Shown here one piece after another: positions 1 through 6,553 of a stretch of 18,678 nucleotides of DNA. The notes under the pieces are model-generated. The model saw only the letters and a list, made by a program, of their open reading frames with translations, was not told the DNA's origin and made no database searches. Position 1 is the stretch's first letter; each line of letters opens with the position of its first letter. Origin of the DNA: JANOSH01 sp031415695 (lineage in GTDB: Bacteria; Actinomycetota; Acidimicrobiia; Acidimicrobiales; Ilumatobacteraceae); contig JANOSH010000064.1 of NCBI GenBank assembly GCA_031415695.1, forward strand, positions 1 through 18,678, given 5' to 3'. The position numbers were made by a program, and so were the translations under genes.

Positions 1-234
1 GTCGAGGCAAAGCGTGCCCGTTCGGCGATGCCGACCGATCTTTGGAAGTCATCGTCGGCACTGGCCAACTCCGGTGGCGGCTTGGTGGTGCTCGGAGTCG
101 ATGAGCAGCGTGGCATCTTCGCCGTCACCGGGGTCGAGGACCCGGCCCAGACGTCAGCGGACCTCCAAGGGCTCTGCTCGCGGGCAGAGCCGCCGTCGCG
201 CACGTGGCAGGGCTCGAGCGATCGAAGCAAGTAA
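1..234 (+). pseudogene. AlbA_2-type DNA-binding domain gene, fragment (cut at both ends)
   Basis: The reading frame is open from base 1 and begins inside a protein with VEAKRARSAMPTDLWKS, then ALANSGGGLVVLGVDE and CSRAEPP. This pattern (E.K....P..LW.S.SALAN..GG.++LGV.E) is typical of the AlbA_2/Schlafen-like putative DNA-binding domain found at the N-terminus of many predicted transcriptional regulators and ATPases. Recognisable similarity stops at about base 195, after AEPP. From there the frame runs through unrelated sequence to a stop at 232-234, and the sequence on the other strand becomes a transposase fragment. I read this as a gene broken by an insertion. The true start lies before the window. 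The domain is recognised by pattern only, and the full-length protein architecture cannot be known. Confidence 0.6.
170..191. repeat. 8-bp perfect inverted repeat at the AlbA_2/transposase junction
   Basis: GGCTCTGC at 170-177 is matched by GCAGAGCC at 184-191 with a 6-base spacer. It falls exactly where similarity to the AlbA_2 gene ends and similarity to the transposase begins. It may simply be chance in coding DNA, or it may have shaped the breakpoint. Confidence 0.4.
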
Positions 235-387
235 AGACCGATCGCGATCGGTTAAGACCGGTTTGGTCGGACGACGCAGGACCGCGAGTTGATGGCGCAG
301 CACGATGATTTCGAGATCTTTCGAGCGCCCTGACCGGACGGCGAGTGCAGCGAGCCCGGCGAGCAACCGGTAGAAGATGTGGAACAT
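193..387 (-). pseudogene. Integrase-core transposase, N-terminal fragment
   Basis: Read on the minus strand from 387, the frame gives MFHIFYRLLAGLAALAV, then KDLEIIVLRHQLAVLRR and LTDRDRSLLASIARALPR. This is the characteristic N-terminus (about 65 residues) of actinobacterial integrase-core transposases, which have the pattern 'DLE.LVLRHQLAVLRRQ....L...DRALLAA.SR.LPR'. After residue 65 the frame passes into the AlbA_2 gene region and the similarity ends, so the HTH remainder and the DDE catalytic core are missing. The fragment cannot be active. It lies on the same strand as the C-terminal tail of a related transposase at 2491-2620, but in the wrong order to be one element interrupted by cargo. 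It therefore probably represents a separate decayed copy. Confidence 0.7.
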
Positions 388-450
388 CGACCGATTCTGT
401 GCCGGACCCGCCCCCGAGCGGTCACGACCGAGTATTCGGCACCCACAGGT

Positions 451-1887
451 TCAGTGACCGGATGCGGTCAGGGCCCACGCGATCATGCTGACCGGCACCG
501 CCCACACCGATTCGTCGCGTTCAATATCGAGCACGTCGCGGGTTGCCAGAAGTCCGCCGCCGAGGCTGTTCCGTAAGGTAAGCGCCTCTCGTCTCCAGGA
601 ACTCGATGAGTATTTCGACTCGATCGCTGTCATCGGTTCGCCGTTGTCGGCGCATCGCCCGGCGAAGTCGACCTCGTTGCGATCCGTTCGGTGATGTGTG
701 ATCCATCCGCTCGTGCGCGTGCTCCCCGGCCGGACCCGCTCATTCCATTGCAGGAGTTGGACACCCAATTGCTGCTCAGCGATTCGACCGATGTCCACAG
801 GCGGCGATCCGTGCACGAGCTCTGCAAGACGCGCAGGCATCGAATCGATGAAGTAGTACTTTTGTCGGCGAGCGAGATCGGGCAATCGGTTGGCGCCCCC
901 GGCTGGGCACCGCCAGAGGAGGAAGCTCTGGACAAGCGCATCAAGTCGATCCGAAAGCGCTGCCGGTGGCAAATCGGCGTCTGCCGCAAGTGTCTGTTGA
1001 ACGACGTGCGCTGCGATGCGTTCCGAGAGTCCGCTGAGCACTGCCAGGAGCGCGGGCTCGGTGAATCCTTTGGTTAGTGCTTCACCGCGGACGACGTCCC
1101 ACAGCGCACGCCAGGTTGATTCGTCGACATGACTTCGACGGGTCCAGTCAGCGACGGCCTGCGGGTAGCCGCCCACCTCCATAAAGGCCTGCCATGCGAT
1201 CGACAGCGTGTCCGTGTGGGCTTCGAGTAGGTGCCACGTGTCAAGGGCATGCGCGGCACAAAGCTCATCGGGCCGCAGATCAACATCAGGGAGGTTCCCG
1301 AAGCCGGCCACACGGCAGAACGAAGCGAAGCTCATCGGCAGAAGGGTTCGGTCTGCGTGCTCGGTGCTACCGCGACGACCGGCCAGCGCCTTGACCGCCG
1401 CGTCGAGATCGGCGTTGGAGGATCCGGTCAAGACCACGCAGTCGTCACCCAGTGGGGTGTTGTCACGAAGATCCTTGACGACGAACCACCAGTCGCCGGT
1501 GGTTGCCGTGATCTCGTCGATGAACCAGTAGCGGGGCGTTCGGCCGACTGACCCGGCCGCAATCCGGGAGACGTAGTCGTACAGGGTGCCGAGCCGGTTC
1601 GCTCGCCAGCCGTCGACACTCACGCGGCAAATGCGTTGGGGGTCGACCCCGGACTCGAGCAGTTCAACAATCTTGCGCTTTATGGCAACGGTCTTTCCAA
1701 CCCGTCTCGGTCCATAGAGGAGGTACAGCCCGTTCGGCGATAGGTTTGCCAGCGGGGTCGGCCGATAGTCGATCCCCGACGCCGAGGCCGCTCGGAGGTC
1801 GCGGTCCTGCGCCGCCCACGTGTTGTTCGTCCACCACGGGCTATCGCGTCGGACGGCTCGCCCGACTTCCCCTTCGTTCACTGCCAT
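451..1887 (-). CDS. Predicted ATPase, AAA_14/DUF4143 family
   Basis: The protein is about 478 residues. An early P-loop (GPRRVGKT, about residues 59-66 from the ATG) is followed by a Walker B segment (YWFIDEI, about 120-126) and a sensor-like stretch VVLTGSSN. This is the layout of bacterial AAA-superfamily proteins with a C-terminal DUF4143 region. Near the C-terminus NEVDFA and, about 17 residues later, AIESKY give the spaced acidic/ExK pattern of a PD-(D/E)XK nuclease-like fold that is common in DUF4143 proteins. Nuclease activity has not been shown for most members. The cellular role of the family is poorly known, and members often occur singly in accessory regions. The ATG at 1887 is chosen; a TTG two codons upstream (1893) is also possible, and neither has a clear Shine-Dalgarno sequence. 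The gene is intact although both flanks are decayed, which suggests selection or recent arrival. Confidence 0.85.
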   Translation of the reverse strand: MAVNEGEVGRAVRRDSPWWTNNTWAAQDRDLRAASASGIDYRPTPLANLSPNGLYLLYGPRRVGKTVAIKRKIVELLESGVDPQRICRVSVDGWRANRLGTLYDYVSRIAAGSVGRTPRYWFIDEITATTGDWWFVVKDLRDNTPLGDDCVVLTGSSNADLDAAVKALAGRRGSTEHADRTLLPMSFASFCRVAGFGNLPDVDLRPDELCAAHALDTWHLLEAHTDTLSIAWQAFMEVGGYPQAVADWTRRSHVDESTWRALWDVVRGEALTKGFTEPALLAVLSGLSERIAAHVVQQTLAADADLPPAALSDRLDALVQSFLLWRCPAGGANRLPDLARRQKYYFIDSMPARLAELVHGSPPVDIGRIAEQQLGVQLLQWNERVRPGSTRTSGWITHHRTDRNEVDFAGRCADNGEPMTAIESKYSSSSWRREALTLRNSLGGGLLATRDVLDIERDESVWAVPVSMIAWALTASGH

Positions 1888-1937
1888 ACCCAAAGGCTAG
1901 GCGACACCCGCGGGCTTTGTAGGGATTAATGTTGATA

Positions 1938-1979
1938 ACCAGCAGGTTTATAAGAGAATATTCCTCTCTACCAGCAGGT
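1938..1979 (-). promoter_or_regulatory. Candidate promoter/operator of the ATPase gene
   Basis: This is an AT-rich patch in a GC-rich background. ACCAGCAGGT occurs twice as a direct repeat (1938-1947 and 1970-1979, 32 bp apart, about three helical turns). Each copy is itself a weak ACC-N4-GGT dyad. Between them lies GAATATTC (1956-1963), a perfect palindrome inside a longer imperfect one. On the minus strand a TATAAA -10-like hexamer (1947-1952) would start transcription about 50 bp before the ATPase ATG. No convincing -35 was found. Confidence 0.4.
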
Positions 1980-2042
1980 GTACGCCAGCCTTTCGCAATT
2001 TCATTGGCCTCGACGTCCAGCGTCTGTCGACTTCAGGTTCCG

Positions 2043-2490
2043 TCATGTGACGACGAGGTTGAACAGCTTCGCAGCATTGCCGTGGGTCATTGCCTCGACC
2101 TCGGCCTGGGGTACCCCGGCGAACTGCTTGTCGATCCATTCCTGCGAGAACGGGAACAAACCTTCACGGTGCGGATAGTCGTTGCCCCACAGTAGGCAAT
2201 CGGTGCCGGTGATGTGCCGGTTTTGGATGGCCACCGGGTCCCACATGGACGTGGCGTGGGCTTGGCGCTTCAGGTAGAAGCTCGGGGGCGCCTCGAGCTT
2301 GGCCACCGGGATGCCGACCAGTGAGTGGACGACCTGACCGAAGCGGCTGTCGGTCCAGTGGTGGTCGAAGAACTGCATCGCGAAACCGAGCCAGCCGGTA
2401 CGGAAGGTCGCCGATCGCGTCGGGAAGCAGCGCCGGTCGCATGCCCTTGGCCGCGCACCGCACGATCTCGTTCACACACGCGGTCACATC
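2043..2490 (-). pseudogene. Amidohydrolase family 2 gene, C-terminal remnant
   Basis: On the minus strand, the segment from 2378 to the stop at 2043 reads MQFFDHHWTDSRFGQ, HITGTDCLLWGNDYPHREG and EWIDKQFAGVP, ending in GNAAKLFNL. This is the typical C-terminus of metal-dependent amidohydrolases (TIM-barrel hydrolases), with the conserved WGNDYPH.EG segment and the terminal 'NAA+LF' signature. The preceding 30 codons (2398-2487: CVNEIVRCAAKGMRPALLP, then DAIGDLPY) belong to the same family but sit in another frame. There has thus been a frameshift or, more likely given the skipped family length, an internal deletion near 2400. The 5' part of the gene is absent, and similarity ends at 2490 exactly where the transposase tail begins. 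The metal-binding N-terminal HxH is missing, so the gene is dead. Confidence 0.75.
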
Positions 2491-2529
2491 GCGTTCAGGC
2501 GGCTTGTTGGTATTCGTTGATAAGGCCGT
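2491..2529. repeat. 39-bp transposase 3'-end repeat, copy 1
   Basis: Bases 2491-2529 match 14301-14339 at 37 of 39 positions, in the same orientation. The match includes the codons for GLINEYQQAA, the stop codon and seven bases beyond it. The shared sequence begins abruptly at GCGTTCAGG in both copies, which probably marks the outer end of the insertion sequence. Confidence 0.85.
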
Positions 2530-2620
2530 CGCACCGGGTTCGGGCGGTCACGGTGGCACCTGACCGGAACGTGGCGGCGGTGGGCGTGTGGGGTGGTTGC
2601 TGGTGGAGTGATCGGCGTGT
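2491..2620 (-). pseudogene. Integrase-core transposase, C-terminal tail
   Basis: On the minus strand, about 40 codons read RRSLHQQPPHTP and then CDGLINEYQQAA before a TGA at 2497-2499. Actinobacterial integrase-core transposases commonly end '..HRSL.QQPP....V.RRD.LGGLI.EY..AA', so this is the C-terminus of a relative of the N-terminal fragment at 193-387. The first codon of the segment (about 2618) abuts or overlaps the truncated IS3-type transposase. The last bases (2491-2529) recur at 14301-14339. It marks the 3' end of the element; the catalytic core is absent. Confidence 0.65.
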
Positions 2621-3280
2621 AACCGGACCGTGTTGTAGTGCGTGCGGCGGTACTCGAGTTCGGCTCGGAGCACGTCGATGTCGGCGATGAGTTCGAGGTG
2701 TGGGTGCTCGGTTTTGAGATGCCCGAAGAAACTTTCGATCCATGCTTGATCTGTTGGTGTGTGTGGCCGGCCGTAGTGGGTTGCGAGCCAGTTCAACGCC
2801 ATGAACTCCCGGGTTGACCCTGACGTCATTTGTGGCCCGTTGTCTGACATGACGAGCAGGATCGGCCGCCGGTCATCATCGATATCGACCGGCACGATGG
2901 TGGCGTTGAGTTCGGCAATCACGTCGTTGAAACCCTCGTCTCGTAACGCTCGAGCGAACACGGCCTGCACTTGGATCGAGGTTTCTTCCGTCGAGGTGAT
3001 ATCAGCAATCCATTTCTTTGAGATGACATCAGACACCACCGTTGTCGCGGAAACGGACTTCGTCCAATGCGTTGTGTCGTAAATCCAGATGTGGTTCGGG
3101 GTTTCCGATACCCAGTCGGGCCACACCCGTCTCAGTGATCGTTTCGTGCGTGGAGGGCGACGAAACCGTAGGTTATGGCGTTCCAGGACCCGCTTCACGG
3201 TCGATGGGTCCACCCAAACCCGGCTGAGCCATGAGCAACGATAGTTTGCGGTGTGACCGATCAATCTCAGCCCACTGATC
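2611..3280 (-). pseudogene. IS3-family transposase (orfB-like), truncated and frameshifted
   Basis: The long minus-strand frame from 3264 contains SRVWVDPSTVKRVLERH, the catalytic segments IWIYDTTHW, VMSDNGPQMTS and DQAWIESFFGHLK, and HYNTVRLHA. These are the rve/DDE core of IS3-type transposases. The triad is visible as Asp about 63, Asp about 141 and Glu about 177, spaced D-D(35)E. Two defects are visible. Upstream, EIDRSHRKL (3242-3268), which belongs to the same protein, lies in another frame, so there is a frameshift near 3240. Downstream, similarity stops after NTVRLHA (about 2614), where the family normally continues for some 40 residues, and the sequence changes to the tail of a different transposase. 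The N-terminal orfA region is also missing beyond 3280. Confidence 0.8.
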
Positions 3281-4014
3281 AGGGGGGCGGGTTGTGGAAG
3301 CGTACGGCCCCGGATCCCGATGGTGCAGGTGCACAGGTGCCGATCGTGGAGGAGTTCGTCTACGACGCCCTTGGACAGACACGAGCCACCCGTACCGGCA
3401 CCACCACGATCCCTGGCTCATGGACCTGTATCACCTACGGAACCCACGGCCGCGTCACCACCAAAGCCATCCCGCCATTGGGAGCGCAAACCGCCACGCG
3501 GACGCTGACCTCCAACTACGCGGTCGGCGGTGATCCGCGAATTGTGTCAGTCGCAGACGGCGCGGTGGCAGGTTCGACGAACGGTTCGACGATCAAGACG
3601 ACCGTCGATCTCCTGGGCCGCACCATCGGATATGAGGACGTGTGGAGCCAATCGACGACCACGAGCTACGACCCTCAGACCGGGCGTGTCGTGTCGATCA
3701 ATGGACCGCTCGGGCTGCAACAACCGGTCTTCGATACCGATGGCCGTCTTGACCAGAGCAAGCTTGCCGGCTCTATGCTCGCTGACCCGTCCTACGTTCC
3801 TGGTGCGCACGGTGGCGATTTGTCCTCGGTTGCGTTCCCGTCGGGTGTTGGGAACGCCAGCAACGCTACCGGTTCGGGAACGCGGCGGGTCGTCGGGCTC
3901 GGGATGGTGACGTACTACGCGTCCGCTGCGACGTTTCACATCGCCGCTGGCGATTCGGCGGTGAAGACCGCTCCCGCAGTTTCGTGCGGATTGCTCGCTG
4001 CGAGCATCGTCTGA
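3281..4014 (+). pseudogene. RHS/YD-repeat protein, internal fragment
   Basis: The plus-strand frame encodes repeated YD-type motifs: EFVYDALGQTRATRTG, ITYGTHGRVTTKA, TTVDLLGRTIGYEDVW, TTSYDPQTGRVVSI and PVFDTDGRLDQSKLAG, then DLSSVAFPSGVGNASNAT. This is the spacing seen in the beta-cage-forming repeats of bacterial RHS and teneurin-like proteins, which are usually well over 1000 residues and end in a variable toxin domain. Only about 200 repeat residues remain. An in-frame ATG exists at 3253 but lies inside the transposase remnant and cannot be the native start. After about 3880 the frame no longer resembles the family (a likely frameshift) and runs to a stop at 4012-4014. No signal peptide, RHS core or toxin tip is present. 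Confidence 0.75.
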
Positions 4015-4074
4015 CCGATCGGCTGGTAGCGAGGGTTTCCGACGTTCGCTCGATGCGATGCGCGAGGGTTGCCC

Positions 4075-4092
4075 GGCGGAATCGTCGCCGCC
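4075..4092 (-). terminator. Weak stem-loop after the AraC-type gene
   Basis: GGCGG at 4075-4079 pairs with CCGCC at 4088-4092, 8 bases after the minus-strand stop at 4101. There is no T tract, so a terminator role is only possible. Confidence 0.25.
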
Positions 4093-4100
4093 GCGGCCAA

Positions 4101-5069
4101 TCAGTTTGCCGGTGTCGGTGCGTGTCGGCGTGCTCGGCTCGGTGGGTGGCCGACGGTGCGTTTGAACGCCCGGCTGAAGGCGGCCTCTGATTGGTAGCCG
4201 AGACCGGTCGCGACCTGTGCGATGGAGTTGTTCGGGTCGTTGAGGCGGTCGGCTGCGATGGCCATGCGCCAGCGGGTGACATACCGCAGAGCGGGTTCAC
4301 CGACGAGGTCGGTGAACCTGGCTGCGAAGGCTGATCGGGACATCATCGCGGTCGTCGCGAGCGACGCGACGGTCCAGCCGGAGCCCGGGTCGCGGTGAAT
4401 GGCTGCTAGAGCCCGGCCGACGTGGTGGTCGCGTAGCGCGCCTAGCCAGCCGGTACGAGCAAGTGGGTCGGTTTCCAGCCACGACCGGATGGCTTGGATG
4501 ACGACGATGTCGCTCAGGCGGGTGATGATCGTCTCGCCACCGGGGCGGAGATGTTGAGCTTCGTCGCCGAGAGCGGTGAGCATGACCCGGATTCCTGATG
4601 ACGTCGTCTCATCGCGTACGTGGACCACTGGCGGGAGCGTGTCGATCAAGTTGGTAGCTGCAGGGTGCTCGAACTCCACGACACCGCAAAGGAGTTCCAC
4701 TCGGTCGCCGCCGTTGACACCGTGGTGCAGAACGGCGTAGCGCTGGCTGACATAGTCGTGGGGCAGATCGAAGATGCTGGGCGTGCTTACTCCAAGCTGC
4801 GTTGTGATCCGGTGACCGCGACCATGCGGGACGAGCGCGATGTCGCCGGCCGCGAGTTGCACCGGTTCGTGACCGTCCACGGTGATCTGACAGTTACCAG
4901 TGATGACGGCGTGGAACGACAATGCGTTACCGAACGGCGGCATGGTCAGGCCAGATGGAGCGCCAAGTTCGGTTCGGCAATAGAAAGCCCCGCTGAGGCG
5001 CAGCAAGTGCAGCGCCTCGCCGAGCGCGTCGGCACTGGGCGGGAGTCGAGTTCGGTCACTAGCCACCAT
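4101..5069 (-). CDS. AraC-family transcriptional regulator with N-terminal cupin
   Basis: The protein has 322 residues from the ATG at 5069. Residues about 15-190 form an AraC-binding (Cupin_6-like) sensor region with GNCQITVDG and LAAGDIALVPHGRGH. Residues about 230-320 carry the double helix-turn-helix: WTVASLATTAMMSRSAFAAR, then IAQVATGLGYQSEAAFSRAF and KRTVGHPPS. Both are diagnostic of AraC/XylS proteins. The regulator is divergent from the flavin-fold gene at 5161, and AraC-type regulators often control the adjacent divergent gene, so that gene is a likely target. The frame is open further upstream to 5147, which would overlap the neighbouring start region, so the ATG at 5069 was preferred even though no clear ribosome site is visible. 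The effector is unknown. Confidence 0.88.
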   Translation of the reverse strand: MVASDRTRLPPSADALGEALHLLRLSGAFYCRTELGAPSGLTMPPFGNALSFHAVITGNCQITVDGHEPVQLAAGDIALVPHGRGHRITTQLGVSTPSIFDLPHDYVSQRYAVLHHGVNGGDRVELLCGVVEFEHPAATNLIDTLPPVVHVRDETTSSGIRVMLTALGDEAQHLRPGGETIITRLSDIVVIQAIRSWLETDPLARTGWLGALRDHHVGRALAAIHRDPGSGWTVASLATTAMMSRSAFAARFTDLVGEPALRYVTRWRMAIAADRLNDPNNSIAQVATGLGYQSEAAFSRAFKRTVGHPPSRARRHAPTPAN

Positions 5070-5097
5070 ACCGTCATGATACCCCGCCGCTGGACGA

Positions 5098-5126
5098 TTG
5101 ATCATGAATCGCAGACGTTGAGGTAT
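5098..5126 (+). promoter_or_regulatory. Candidate promoter in the AraC/flavin-protein divergent region
   Basis: TTGATC (5098-5103) and AGGTAT (5121-5126) are separated by 17 bp and would read into the plus-strand gene at 5137/5161. TTGATCATGAA contains a TGATCA palindrome, and a second TCATGA palindrome lies at 5074-5079. The -10 match is poor. Confidence 0.25.
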
Positions 5127-5160
5127 CGACTGTCCCATGATGCGCACTCAGACTGTGCCC

Positions 5161-5685
5161 ATGACTTCCACCATCGACACATCGCCCGTCGCCCTGACCG
5201 AAGCAGATCCCGAACAGGTACGGCGGATCGCCAAGATCGTTGCACGGAGGTCGTTCTGCGTGCTCGCCACCACCTCGGCCGCCGGCCGCTCTCATGCCGC
5301 CGGTGTCGTGTACGACTGGGCCGATGGAGCCTTGTATGTCCACACGATGCGGTCGAGCCGCAAAGCGCGAAACGTCGCCGCCAACAGTCGTGTCGGCATC
5401 GTCATTCCGGCACGGCGGTTGCCGGTTGGCCCTCCATTCACCGTGCAGTTCCAGGCGGACGCGACGGTGGTGGCTATGAACGACCCGGAGATCGAGACCC
5501 TTGTTGCCGGAAGAAGGCTGCGTCGAACGAGCGGACACGGCGCGCTGGACGAACCCGACGGCTGCTTCCTGCGCATCACCCCAGGACCAACGATCCACAC
5601 ATACGGCATCGGTGTTCCCGTCATTGCGGTCGCCAAGGATCCGCTCCATTCCGGTGCCCGCTCGACGCATTGGCCAAGCCTGTAG
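5161..5685 (+). CDS. Pyridoxamine 5'-phosphate oxidase-fold (flavin split-barrel) protein
   Basis: The protein has 174 residues from ATG 5161; an in-frame ATG at 5137 would add eight. The N-terminal part reads RSFCVLATTSAAGRSHAAGV, YDWADGALYVHT and RSSRKARNVAANSRVGIVIP. This is the beta-barrel pattern of the PNPOx-like/FMN-binding split-barrel superfamily (start of barrel 'A.LAT....G..H..V', then 'S.K..N+..NP.V'). Members bind FMN, F420 or haem, and many are small oxidoreductases of unknown substrate, so neither cofactor nor reaction can be assigned here. It is divergent from the AraC-type regulator. Its TAG stop forms part of a long inverted repeat shared with the convergent gene. Confidence 0.8.
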   Translation: MTSTIDTSPVALTEADPEQVRRIAKIVARRSFCVLATTSAAGRSHAAGVVYDWADGALYVHTMRSSRKARNVAANSRVGIVIPARRLPVGPPFTVQFQADATVVAMNDPEIETLVAGRRLRRTSGHGALDEPDGCFLRITPGPTIHTYGIGVPVIAVAKDPLHSGARSTHWPSL

Positions 5686-5724
5686 AGGTGACAGGTCCTG
5701 TCGGTCTCGACGTTTGCTACAGGC
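5678..5724. terminator. Bidirectional terminator-like nested inverted repeat
   Basis: GCCTGTAG (5678-5685) and CTACAGGC (5717-5724) are perfect 8-bp inverted arms. Inside them GACAG (5690-5694) pairs with CTGTC (5698-5702). The stop codons of both convergent genes (TAG at 5683-5685 and its minus-strand equivalent at 5717-5719) are embedded in the outer arms. There is no U-tract, but the position between two convergent genes supports a shared terminator. Confidence 0.55.
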
Positions 5725-6055
5725 CAGTTGGCGCGACGAAAGCGACTGCTTCGGCGAGGAGTTTCGACCATTGGCGTTGGTCGGGTTTCGGGATTACGAC
5801 CCATTCGCGAAATACCTTGCCAGCTGGAGCAAATGGCTGGCCGATGCCTTGATCGATGAGCTCTGTGACCCGGTCGCGAGGAAGTTTGACGACCATCCCG
5901 GAACCTTTGTAGTCGACCAGACCGAGGAACTCCCCGGCCACACGGGCGCACCTGCCGCCCATGATGGTTCCCTCGCCGACACGGTCGTCGTGTTCGCGCA
6001 GTTCGTTGACGAGGTCCCAGAACAGTGCTTCGGGTGTGATCGGGATCCGGGCCAT
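5717..6055 (-). CDS. Small TfoX/YjbR-like domain protein
   Basis: The protein has 112 residues and starts at an ATG 9 bp after the stop of the SRPBCC gene, so it is the last gene of a three-gene operon. Features include EGTIMGGRCARVAGEFLGLV, GSGMVVKLPRDRVTELI and a late WV.IP....W..L..EA..FV segment. The 'G.....F..L......+VVKL...R..ELI' arrangement and the length resemble the TfoX N-terminal/MmcQ-YjbR-like fold, often annotated only as a conserved hypothetical. No catalytic residues are obvious. The role is unknown; its presence behind YCII and SRPBCC genes suggests it belongs to the same small, poorly characterised regulatory or metabolic cassette. Confidence 0.7.
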   Translation of the reverse strand: MARIPITPEALFWDLVNELREHDDRVGEGTIMGGRCARVAGEFLGLVDYKGSGMVVKLPRDRVTELIDQGIGQPFAPAGKVFREWVVIPKPDQRQWSKLLAEAVAFVAPTGL

Positions 6056-6064
6056 CGTGACCGG

Positions 6065-6550
6065 TTAGCCCTGGAGTTCCGCGACGCGGGCTTGCAGCTT
6101 GTCGATCGCCATCGTCCAACCCTGGCCACCGGGCGAGTCGGCAGGAACACCGATATGCGTCATGGTCATCTTCGTGCGGTCACCAAGGTCGACGAGTTCG
6201 ACGACGATCGAAGTTTCCATGTAGGCCCCAGCGGGCATTCCCATCTGCTCGGCGCTCATCGGGTTGCCGTCGGCGTCGGCCGTCGCCTCGGTGTACACGA
6301 GGCGGGTCTTCGGGTCGATCTCGCGGTACTCGCCAACGAAATGCATCTGCATCACGCCGCGCGGCGTGTCCATCTCCATCGCGATGTGCCGGTGTCCGCC
6401 GACCTGGACGTCCATGGCGGCCTTGGGGATCGTTGCGCCCATCGGGCCGTACCAGTTGGCGAAGTGGGTGGCTTCGGTCCACATCGCCCAGATCAGATCG
6501 ATCGGTGCGTCAAAGGTGCGTTCGATCCGGACATGCTTGGTCTCGGTCAT
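6065..6550 (-). CDS. SRPBCC / AHSA1-like (activator of Hsp90 ATPase homologue) protein
   Basis: The protein has 161 residues and opens with HVRIERTFDAPIDLIWAMWT, then FANWYGPMGATIP. This is the classic start of bacterial AHA1-like START-superfamily proteins ('R.FDAP...VW.A.T.PE.+..W.GP.G'). The C-terminal part contains TKMTMTHIGVPADSPGGQGW and AIDKLQARV, matching the 'T.+T..H.G....E...G....LD.L...L' end of the family. These proteins form a helix-grip fold with a hydrophobic cavity; ligands are usually unknown. The ATG at 6550 lies 3 bp after the YCII stop, implying translational coupling in the operon YCII - SRPBCC - TfoX-like. In Actinobacteria the YCII and SRPBCC families often travel together with an ECF sigma factor, but none is present here. 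Confidence 0.9.
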   Translation of the reverse strand: MTETKHVRIERTFDAPIDLIWAMWTEATHFANWYGPMGATIPKAAMDVQVGGHRHIAMEMDTPRGVMQMHFVGEYREIDPKTRLVYTEATADADGNPMSAEQMGMPAGAYMETSIVVELVDLGDRTKMTMTHIGVPADSPGGQGWTMAIDKLQARVAELQG

Positions 6551-6553
6551 TGG

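Noticed and set aside
3253..4014. The RHS-like frame as an intact gene starting at ATG 3253
   Set aside because: The ATG and first codons lie in the transposase remnant, RHS similarity begins only near 3285 and is lost near 3880, and the length is far below the family norm.
4620..5852. A 410-codon plus-strand frame
   Set aside because: It spans the AraC regulator antisense and then the flavin-fold gene in the wrong frame; no domain seen.
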